From NCBI GenBank assembly GCA_913774625.1, contig CAJYHL010000049.1, forward strand, positions 37,765 through 101,764: DNA of 64,000 nucleotides. Reading direction: 5' to 3'. This DNA is from an uncultured Acidovorax sp. Lineage in GTDB: Bacteria; Pseudomonadota; Gammaproteobacteria; Burkholderiales; Burkholderiaceae_C. Both the position numbers and the translations under genes were made by a program. Within the stretch, counting starts at the first letter, position 1. Each line of letters opens with the position of its first letter. The notes beneath the pieces are model-generated. The model was given only the letters and a program-made list of their open reading frames with translations. It was not told the DNA's origin and did not search any database. Shown one piece after another: positions 16,615 to 24,743 of the stretch.

Positions 16615-17649
16615 TCAGCCGCGGGGCGCGGCCGATGCGGCGGCAGGCACTTCCGCCAGCGCCTGCGCCTCGGGCCGGCGCGCGTAGCGCTGGGCCAGCA
16701 CGGCGCAGAGCATGAGCTGCATCTGGTGGAACAGCATCAGCGGCAGCACCATGGCGCCCACCGCCTGGGGCGCGAACAGCACGTTGGCCATGGGCACGCC
16801 GCTGGCCAGGCTCTTCTTGGAGCCGCAGAAGACGATGGTGATCTCGTCTTCCTTCGAGAAGCCCAGCCGGCGCGCCAGCAGCGTGGACGAGACGATGGCC
16901 AGCGCCAGGATCACGCCGCACACCACGAACAGACCCAGCAGCGCGACCAGCGGGATCTGCTGCCACAGGCCTTCGATGACGGCCGCGCTGAAGGCCGTGT
17001 AGACCACCAGCAGGATGGAGCCCTGGTCCACCAGCTTGAGCACGGAGGCACGGCGCTTGACGAAGCCGCCGATCCAGGGGCGCAGCAGATGGCCGGCGAC
17101 GAAGGGCGCCAGCAGCTGCAGCATGATGCGGCCGATGCCGGCCAGCGCATCGTGGTGCTGGCCGCCGGCCGCGCCCACCACCATCTGCGGCAGCAGCAGG
17201 TTGACCAGGATGGGCGTGATGAAGATGCCCAGCAGCGTGGAGGCCGATGCGCTGCAGATGGCCGCCGGCATGTTGCCGCGCGCCATGGCGGTGAAGGCGA
17301 TGGCCGATTGCACGGTGGCCGGCAGCACGCAGAGGTAGATGATGCCGGCGTAGAGCTCGGGCGTGACCAGCGGCGCCAGCACCGGCCGCAGCGCCCAGCC
17401 CAGCAGCGGGAACAGCACGAAGGTGCAGGCGATCACCAGCAGATGCAGCCGCCAGTGGGACAGGCCCGCCACGATGGCATCGCGCGAGAGCTTGGCGCCG
17501 TGCAGGAAGAAGAGCAGCGCGATGGCCGCGATGGTCAGGTTCTCGAACACGCGCGCTGCCATGCCCGAGGCAGGCAGCACGCTGGCCAGCGCGACGGTGG
17601 AAAGCAGCGCCAGCACGTAGTTGTCGGGCAGGAAGCGGGGGCGGGCCAT
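16615..17649 (-). CDS. Bile acid:sodium symporter-family transporter (YfeH-like)
   Basis: A 344-residue protein with about ten transmembrane helices of the SBF/BASS superfamily (SBF-like, YfeH group): 'LFFLHGAKLSRDAIVAGL' near the N-terminus and 'FCGSKKSLASGVPMANVLF' toward the C-terminus. The ATG at 17649 gives the usual MARPRFLPDNYV-type start; the longer frame would cross the intergenic operator. Substrate unknown (organic anions in characterised relatives). It is divergent from the LysR gene at 17753. Confidence 0.88.
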   Translation of the reverse strand: MARPRFLPDNYVLALLSTVALASVLPASGMAARVFENLTIAAIALLFFLHGAKLSRDAIVAGLSHWRLHLLVIACTFVLFPLLGWALRPVLAPLVTPELYAGIIYLCVLPATVQSAIAFTAMARGNMPAAICSASASTLLGIFITPILVNLLLPQMVVGAAGGQHHDALAGIGRIMLQLLAPFVAGHLLRPWIGGFVKRRASVLKLVDQGSILLVVYTAFSAAVIEGLWQQIPLVALLGLFVVCGVILALAIVSSTLLARRLGFSKEDEITIVFCGSKKSLASGVPMANVLFAPQAVGAMVLPLMLFHQMQLMLCAVLAQRYARRPEAQALAEVPAAASAAPRG

Positions 17650-17703
17650 GGCGGATCTCACATCGGAAAGAACGGGAATGAATGCGCCGATTGGAACCCA
17701 TCG

Positions 17704-17722
17704 CCATCTAGAAGTGAAATGG
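17704..17722. promoter_or_regulatory. LysR-type operator (CCAT-N11-ATGG)
   Basis: CCAT (17704-17707) and ATGG (17719-17722) form an inverted repeat with exactly eleven bases between T and A, the T-N11-A signature of LTTR sites. It lies in the 103-base gap between the divergent SBF transporter (17649) and LysR gene (17753). The natural reader is the LysR protein encoded next to it. Confidence 0.6.
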
Positions 17723-17752
17723 ATTCGGCTGATGGTTCTATGATTGCAATGC

Positions 17753-18661
17753 ATGAATGTCACCCTGCGCCAGCTGCATGTCTTCCAGGCCGTGGCCGCC
17801 TTGCGCAACTTCAGCCGCGCGGGCGAGGCGGTGGGGCTGACGCAGCCTGCCGTGAGCCGCTCCATCACCGAACTGGAAGCCCAGCTGGGCTTGAAACTGC
17901 TGCACCGCACCACCCGCGAGGCCGAGCTGACCGAGGCCGGCCGCAGCCTGGCCGCCCGCCTGCCGCGCCTGCTCGACGAGCTCGAGGGCGTGCTGCTGGA
18001 CGTGCGCGGCATGGGCGCCGCACGCCGGGGCCGGGTGCGGGTGGCCAGCAGCCCGACCCTGTCGGCCCAGCTCATGCCCGAATGCATCGCCCGCTGCCGC
18101 GAGGCGCTGCCGGGCGTGGAGCTGCTGCTGCTCGACCGCATCCAGAACGATGTGCTGGCCAGCGTGCTGTCGGGCGAGGTGGACTTCGGCGTGGTGATCG
18201 ATCCCAGCGACCGGGATGCCCTGCACTGCGAGCCCATCCTGACCGACCCGTTCTGCCTGGCCTGCCCGCCCGGCCACCGGCTGGCCGCCAAGGCCCGCGT
18301 GCGCTGGACAGACCTGGCCGGCGAATCGCTGGTGCTGCTGGACCATGCCTCCGGCAGCCGCCGCCTGATCGACCAGGCCCTGGCCGCGCAGGCCGTGCCG
18401 CACACCGTGGCGCAGGAAGTGGGCCATGCCACCACCATCTTCCGCATGCTGGACGCCGGCCTGGGCATCTCCGTCATCCCCACCCTGGCCGTGCCGCCCG
18501 AGGGCCTGCCGCGCCTGGCCCTGCGCCCGCTGGCGCCGCGCGTGGACCGCGAGATCGTGCTGGCGCGCCGCCGGCACCGCGAGCTGGCGCCCATGGCGCA
18601 GGCCGTGTGGGAGCTAGTGGGCCAGGTGGCGCGGCAGCGCAAGGGAATATCGACTGGCTGA
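17753..18661 (+). CDS. LysR-family transcriptional regulator
   Basis: A 302-residue LTTR with HTH 'LRQLHVFQAVAALRNFSRAGEAVGLTQPAVSRSITELEAQ' and a full effector domain ending in 'ISVIPTLAVP'. The ATG at 17753 (MNVTLRQL) is preferred over the TTG nine bases earlier. It is divergent from the SBF-type transporter at 16615, its likely target. It belongs to the group that regulates aromatic or organic-acid genes. The effector is unknown. Confidence 0.92.
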   Translation: MNVTLRQLHVFQAVAALRNFSRAGEAVGLTQPAVSRSITELEAQLGLKLLHRTTREAELTEAGRSLAARLPRLLDELEGVLLDVRGMGAARRGRVRVASSPTLSAQLMPECIARCREALPGVELLLLDRIQNDVLASVLSGEVDFGVVIDPSDRDALHCEPILTDPFCLACPPGHRLAAKARVRWTDLAGESLVLLDHASGSRRLIDQALAAQAVPHTVAQEVGHATTIFRMLDAGLGISVIPTLAVPPEGLPRLALRPLAPRVDREIVLARRRHRELAPMAQAVWELVGQVARQRKGISTG

Positions 18662-19669
<1,008 letters not shown>

Positions 19670-19769
19670 CCAGCATTCATGCCAGCCACATGGGGATAGC
19701 GCCCGGCGTCACCGTCCCCGCCGGCCAAGAGTCCGGCGTGCAGCTGCACCCTAGGCCGAACCCGCCCTC

Positions 19770-20693
19770 TCAAACCGGCACGCCCGCCCCGTCCGCCAGA
19801 TACCGCTGCAGCCCCGCCACCAGCGCATCGAAGGTGGCGCGGCAGCGCGGGCTGTGGCGCAGGTCTTCGTGCATCACCACCCAGGTGTCCAGGCTCCAGG
19901 CGAAGGCATCGGGCAGCACCCGCACCAGGGCCGGCGGCCGCAGCGCCAGCCCCGTCTGGCAGATGCCGATGCCGGCCCCCGCGCGGATGCAGGCGAGCTG
20001 GGCCAGGTCGCTGTCGCTGCGCAGGCTGAAGCGCTCGCGCTGCCAGGCGGGGAAGTGCTGGCGCGCGGCGCGGATGAAGGGCGTCTCGGCATCGAAGCCG
20101 ATCAGCCGGTGGCCCTGCTGCAGGTCGGCCAGCGACTGCGGCATGCCATGGCGCCGCAGGTAGTCCGGGTGCGCATGCAGGCCCAGGCCCACGGCGCCCA
20201 CGCGGCGTGCCACCAGCGCCTCCTGGCGCGGCGCGGCCATGCGGATGGCGATGTCGGCCTCGCGCTGCAGCAGGTCGTGCAGGCGGTCGCTCAGGGCCAG
20301 CTCCACCGTCAGTGCGGGGTGTTCGGCCTGCAGCCGGGCCAGCAGCGGCGGCAGCACCTCGGTGCCGACGACGTGGCTGGCGCTCACGCGCACCGTGCCG
20401 CGCACGCCCTCGCCCTGGGCATGGGCCGCGCGCGCCAGGGCCGCCGCCGCATGGGCCATGGCCTCGGCATGGGGCTGCAGCGCCAGCGCCGCCTCGGTGG
20501 GCAGCAGGCCCTGCTGCGAGCGGGTGAAGAGCACCAGGCCCAGCGCCTCTTCCAGCGCCGCGATGTGCCGGCCCAGGGTGGGCTGCGTCAGCCCCAGGGC
20601 GCGGGCCGCGGCAGAGAGCGAGCCCTCGCGCAGCACGGCGAGATAGGAGCGGTACAGCTCCCAGCCGATATCGTGGGCGGAGGGGATATCCAT
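19770..20693 (-). CDS. LysR-family transcriptional regulator
   Basis: A 307-residue LTTR with HTH 'YRSYLAVLREGSLSAAARALGLTQPTLGRHIAALEEALG' and a conserved effector domain. The start at 20693 (MDIPSAHD) is chosen because the extra 27 residues of the longer frame lie in the divergent promoter and look non-coding. It is divergent from the NAD-dependent epimerase-like gene at 20794 (100-base gap), which it probably regulates. Confidence 0.92.
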   Translation of the reverse strand: MDIPSAHDIGWELYRSYLAVLREGSLSAAARALGLTQPTLGRHIAALEEALGLVLFTRSQQGLLPTEAALALQPHAEAMAHAAAALARAAHAQGEGVRGTVRVSASHVVGTEVLPPLLARLQAEHPALTVELALSDRLHDLLQREADIAIRMAAPRQEALVARRVGAVGLGLHAHPDYLRRHGMPQSLADLQQGHRLIGFDAETPFIRAARQHFPAWQRERFSLRSDSDLAQLACIRAGAGIGICQTGLALRPPALVRVLPDAFAWSLDTWVVMHEDLRHSPRCRATFDALVAGLQRYLADGAGVPV

Positions 20694-20793
20694 ACGCCAA
20701 TGTATAGCCACCCCACGTTTTTCGGCAATTTTCTTTGAATCATCCCCAGTCCAGACTGCAGGCCATTCCTTCATTCACCTTGGGATAGCGGAC

Positions 20794-21900
20794 ATGGCAG
20801 ACGACAGGCATCACGAGAGAACGGCGCTGGTGCTGGGCGCCACGGGCGGCATCGGCGGCGAGGTGGCGCGCCAGCTGCGCGCCCAGGGCTGGCAGGTGCG
20901 CGCGCTGGCCCGCCGCCTGCCGGCCCCGGCGCCCGCAGGAGCGGGCCGCTGGCTGGGAGGCGACGGCATCGCCTGGCTGCGCGGCGATGCGATGCGGCGC
21001 GCCGACGTGCTGGCCGCCGCGCGCGGCTGCGCCGTGATCGTGCATGCGGTGAACCCGCCCGGCTACCGCCGCTGGAACCAGCTGGTGCTGCCCATGGTGG
21101 ACAACACCATCGCCGCCGCGCAGGCCGAAGGCGCAACCGTGGTGCTGCCGGGCACGGTCTACAACTACGGGCCCGAAGCCTGCTTCGGCGCACCGGTGCG
21201 CGAGGACGCCCCACAGCGGCCCCTGACGCGCAAGGGCGCCATTCGCGTGGAGCTGGAACGCCGGCTGTGTCAGGCCACCGAGCCCCATCCGCTGCAGCCA
21301 TGCGGCTGCCGCGTGATCATGGTGCGGGCGGGCGACTTCTTCGGCCCCCGGGCGGGCAACAGCTGGTTCGCGCAAGGGCTGGTGCGTCCCGGACGCCCGG
21401 TGGCCATGGTGCGCAACCCGGCCGCGCCCGGCATAGGCCACCAGTGGGCCTATCTGCCCGACGTGGCATGCACCATGGTGCAGCTGCTGGAGCGGCGCGC
21501 CAGCCTGCCGCCCTTCGCCGCCTTCCACATGGCCGGCCACTGGGACGCCGACGGCACGCAGATGGCCGCCGCCATCCAGCGCGTGGTGGCACGGCACGGC
21601 AGCGGCGACGGGGCCATGCCCCGGGTGCGGCCGTTTCCGTGGTGGCTGGTGGCGGCGGCCTCGCCCTTGTCCGTCACGCTGCGGGAAATGCGCGAGATGC
21701 GCTACCTCTGGCGGCAACCCCTGCGCCTGGCGGGCGAGCGGCTGCACAAGGTACTGGGCGAAGAGCCGCACACGCCGCTGGACGAGGCCGTGCGGGCCAC
21801 GCTGCAGGGGCTGGGCTGCCTGCCGGCCGATGCCGGCGTGGACGCCCCGTCCGTCACAGCCCCCAGTGCGCCGCCATCACCAGGCCGGCTTCGAGCGTGA
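20794..21900 (+). CDS. NAD(P)-binding epimerase/dehydratase-like protein (extended SDR)
   Basis: A 368-residue Rossmann protein with GATGGIGG (residues 15-22), an extended-SDR core and 'VYNYGPEACFG' where NAD-dependent epimerases carry the YxxxK region. It is like the nucleoside-diphosphate-sugar epimerase/NmrA-type proteins next to LysR genes in many Burkholderiales. Substrate unknown. Its 3' end overlaps the convergent Nudix gene by 47 bases, so both C-termini are coded by the same DNA. Confidence 0.85.
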   Translation: MADDRHHERTALVLGATGGIGGEVARQLRAQGWQVRALARRLPAPAPAGAGRWLGGDGIAWLRGDAMRRADVLAAARGCAVIVHAVNPPGYRRWNQLVLPMVDNTIAAAQAEGATVVLPGTVYNYGPEACFGAPVREDAPQRPLTRKGAIRVELERRLCQATEPHPLQPCGCRVIMVRAGDFFGPRAGNSWFAQGLVRPGRPVAMVRNPAAPGIGHQWAYLPDVACTMVQLLERRASLPPFAAFHMAGHWDADGTQMAAAIQRVVARHGSGDGAMPRVRPFPWWLVAAASPLSVTLREMREMRYLWRQPLRLAGERLHKVLGEEPHTPLDEAVRATLQGLGCLPADAGVDAPSVTAPSAPPSPGRLRA

Positions 21901-22672
21901 AGCGGTCCTGCGCCAGCTCGGCCTGCAGTTGCCCGGTGCTGCGCAGGGCGAACTCATCGACCTCGCCGTCCTGGTTGGCAGGCGCCATGCCTTCAGGCAC
22001 GGTGGCGCGGAACCAGTCGATGCGCTCGAGCATGTAGCCCCTGCCGCCGCCCTCGCTGCTGGGACGGCTGAACAGCACATGGCCGCCGTGGGCCACCTGC
22101 TGCAGCTGGTCCACGCGCAGGCCGGCCTCTTCCCAGGTCTCGCGCGCCAGGGCCTGGGGCAGCGAATCGGCGGCGGAGATCATGCCGCCCATCAGCGTGT
22201 CCCAGCGGCCCGGATCGTTGGGCTTGGTGAGCGCGCGCCTTTGCACCCACATGCGGCCGTCGGGCGCCAGGCCCACCAGATGCACGGCCAGGGTGGCGAT
22301 GCCCAGCACGCGCACGGCGCCGCGCTCCACCGTGCCCACGCGCTCGCCCGCCGCGTTGCATACGGCCAGCTGCTCGTTGCGCCAGGGGCCGCAGAGGCCG
22401 CGCTCGCGCAGGGCCGACGCCAGGGCGTTGAGCGCATCGCTCACGCCGTCGGCCGGCACGTCCAGCTGCCAGCAGGGCCCGCCCGTACGCTCGTCTTCCG
22501 ATCGCCGAAGCCTGCCGTGCAGCGCGCGCCAGAGGCCATCTTCGTCCCAGAAGCCGGCCGCGACCGAGCCCACCGCATGGCCGGCCACCAAGAACGGCAG
22601 GCGGGGCTGCGCCGGCGGCTGCTGGGCCTGCCGGCGGGCGCCCTGCAGCCAGGTGTGCAGCGCGTCGCTCAC
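21854..22672 (-). CDS. Nudix hydrolase with N-terminal DUF4743-like domain
   Basis: A 272-residue protein. Residues about 1-120 match the DUF4743/Tnr3-like N-terminal region. The Nudix box (GGMISAADSLPQALARETWEEAG) starts near residue 170 and has Asp in place of the usual Glu of GX5E while REx2EE is kept. Relatives hydrolyse oxidised thiamine diphosphate. It starts with GTG at 22672, sharing GTGA with the stop of the quinone reductase gene upstream, which explains the lack of an ATG. The 3' end overlaps the convergent gene at 20794. Confidence 0.85.
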   Translation of the reverse strand: MSDALHTWLQGARRQAQQPPAQPRLPFLVAGHAVGSVAAGFWDEDGLWRALHGRLRRSEDERTGGPCWQLDVPADGVSDALNALASALRERGLCGPWRNEQLAVCNAAGERVGTVERGAVRVLGIATLAVHLVGLAPDGRMWVQRRALTKPNDPGRWDTLMGGMISAADSLPQALARETWEEAGLRVDQLQQVAHGGHVLFSRPSSEGGGRGYMLERIDWFRATVPEGMAPANQDGEVDEFALRSTGQLQAELAQDRFTLEAGLVMAAHWGL

Positions 22673-23655
22673 GGCAGCGTGAGGATGGTGCAGCCGGTGG
22701 TCTTGCGCGCTTCCAGGTCGCGGTGCGCCTGCTGCACGTCGGCCAGGCGGTAGCGCTGGTCGATGCGGATCTTGACCGCGCCACTCTCCACCACCTGGAA
22801 CAGATCGTCCGCCATGGCCTGGGTGGCCTCGCGGCTGGCGATGTGGGTGAACAGCGTCTGGCGCGTGACATAGAGCGAGCCCTTGGCGCCCAGGCTGCCG
22901 GGCGCGAACGGCGGCACCGGGCCGGAGGCGTTGCCGAAGCTGGCCATCAGGCCGAAGGGGCGCAGGCAGTCGAGCGACTTGTCCCAGGTGTCCTTGCCCA
23001 CCGAGTCGTAGACCACCTTCACGCCTTTGCCGCCGGTGATCTCCTTGACGCGTGAGGCGAAGTCTTCCGTGGCGTAGTTGATGGCGTGCGCCGCGCCGTT
23101 GTCCAGCGCCAGCCGGCACTTGGCGTCTGAGCCGGCCGTGCCGATGAGCTGCAGGCCCAGCGCCTTCGCCCACTGGCAGGCGATCAGGCCCACGCCCCCC
23201 GCGGCGGCGTGGAACAGCACGAAGTCGCCCGGCTCCAGGCCTTCCACGGGCCGCGTCTTCTTGAGCAGGTATTGCGCCGTGAGGCCCTTGAGCATCATGG
23301 CGGCGCCGGTCTCGAAGTCGATGCCGTCCGGCAGGCGGCAGACGTTCTGCGCGGGCATCACGCGCACCTCGCAGTAGCTGCCGGGCGGGTTGGCGGCATA
23401 GGCGGCGCGGTCGCCGGCCCGCAGATGGGTGACGCCCTCGCCCACCGCCTCGACCACGCCGGCGCCTTCCATGCCGATGCCGGCGGGCATCTGCAGCGGG
23501 TAGAGGCCGGTGCGGTGATAGACGTCGATGAAGTTCAGCCCCACGGCGTGGTGGCGGATGCGGATCTGGCCCGGGCCGGGCTGGCCGACTTCGACGTCGG
23601 CGACGTGCAGCTCTTCGGGGCCGCCATGCTGGCGGATCTGGACGGCAAGGCTCAT
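22669..23655 (-). CDS. NADPH:quinone oxidoreductase (QorA-like)
   Basis: A 328-residue medium-chain reductase without zinc. Typical QOR features are 'NFIDVYHRTGLYP', 'AAAGGVGLIACQWAKALG' (cofactor loop AAxGGVG) and 'GTAGSDAKCRLALDNGA'. It reduces quinones with NADPH in one-electron steps in the E. coli relative. It is translationally coupled to the downstream Nudix gene (stop TGA inside GTGA), which suggests a shared role in handling oxidised compounds. The start at 23655 is MSLAVQIRQHGGPE. Confidence 0.93.
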   Translation of the reverse strand: MSLAVQIRQHGGPEELHVADVEVGQPGPGQIRIRHHAVGLNFIDVYHRTGLYPLQMPAGIGMEGAGVVEAVGEGVTHLRAGDRAAYAANPPGSYCEVRVMPAQNVCRLPDGIDFETGAAMMLKGLTAQYLLKKTRPVEGLEPGDFVLFHAAAGGVGLIACQWAKALGLQLIGTAGSDAKCRLALDNGAAHAINYATEDFASRVKEITGGKGVKVVYDSVGKDTWDKSLDCLRPFGLMASFGNASGPVPPFAPGSLGAKGSLYVTRQTLFTHIASREATQAMADDLFQVVESGAVKIRIDQRYRLADVQQAHRDLEARKTTGCTILTLP

Positions 23656-23810
23656 GGGATGGTTCTCCAGGGAAGCTGAGGAAGATCGGTGACGCGGGAA
23701 AAGCACGTGAGGTGGGCCGGACGGTCGCGGTGCGCCCGGGCCTGCGCGCCGCATCCTGCCATGTTTCGCGCGCCCGTGCCGGCCAGGGGCAGCGGCTACA
23801 GTTGCTGCCC

Positions 23811-24710
23811 ATGACGCAACGACTTTCGCCCTCCACGGTGGGCATGCTGGCGGCCGCGCCGCTCCTCTGGGCCGGCAATGCCGTGACGGGCCGGCTGGTG
23901 CATGAGATGGTGCCGCCGCTCACGCTGAACTTCATCCGCTGGCTGCTGGCCTTCGCCATCCTGCTGCCCCTGGCCTGGCGCGTGCTGCGGCCCGGCAGCC
24001 CGCTCTGGCCGCACTGGCGGCGCTACGCGATGCTGGGCCTGCTGGGCATCGGCTGCTACAACGCGCTGCAGTACATGGCGCTGCAGACCTCCACGCCGCT
24101 GAACGTGACCCTGGTCGGCTCGGGCCTGCCGGTGTGGATGCTGGCCGTGGGCGCCCTCTTCTTCGGCGCTCCGGTCACGCGGCGGCACGTGGCGGGCGCG
24201 CTGCTGTCCATCGCCGGGGTGCTGGTGGTGCTGAGCCGGGGCGAATGGGGGCAGCTGATGGCGCTGCGGCTGGTGCCGGGCGACCTCTTCATGGTGCTGG
24301 CCACCGTGTGCTGGGCCTTCTACAGCTGGCTGCTGGTGCGCACCAGCGAACCCGCATCGGTGCGCACGGACTGGGCCGCCTTCCTGCTCGCGCAGATGGT
24401 CTTCGGGCTGGCCTGGTCGGGCGCGTTCACGGGCGCCGAATGGGCGCTGGCGCCGCGCCACATCGCATGGGGCTGGCCGCTGGCTGCAGCCCTGGCCTTC
24501 ATCGCCGTGGGGCCGGCCGTGCTGGCCTACCGCTGCTGGGGCGTGGGCGTGCAGCGCGCGGGACCGGCGGTGGCGGGCTTCTTCATCAACCTGACGCCGC
24601 TCTTCGCGGCCGTGCTGTCGGCGGCCTTCCTGGGCGAGGTGCCTCACCTCTACCACGCGGCGGCCTTCCTGCTGATCGTGGCCGGCATCGTGGCATCGTC
24701 GCGGCGCTGA
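23811..24710 (+). CDS. EamA/DMT-family transporter
   Basis: A 299-residue protein with ten predicted helices in two EamA repeats: 'LLWAGNAVTGRLVHEMVPP' opens the first, and 'CWAFYSWLLVR' followed by 'FFINLTPLFAAVLSAAFLGE' marks the second. Members of this drug/metabolite superfamily export amino acids or small metabolites. Monocistronic; ATG at 23811 is preceded by 155 bases of divergent promoter region shared with the quinone reductase. Substrate unknown. Confidence 0.92.
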   Translation: MTQRLSPSTVGMLAAAPLLWAGNAVTGRLVHEMVPPLTLNFIRWLLAFAILLPLAWRVLRPGSPLWPHWRRYAMLGLLGIGCYNALQYMALQTSTPLNVTLVGSGLPVWMLAVGALFFGAPVTRRHVAGALLSIAGVLVVLSRGEWGQLMALRLVPGDLFMVLATVCWAFYSWLLVRTSEPASVRTDWAAFLLAQMVFGLAWSGAFTGAEWALAPRHIAWGWPLAAALAFIAVGPAVLAYRCWGVGVQRAGPAVAGFFINLTPLFAAVLSAAFLGEVPHLYHAAAFLLIVAGIVASSRR

Positions 24711-24743
24711 GCGGCGCACGGCGACAAGGCCGCAGCACGCACG

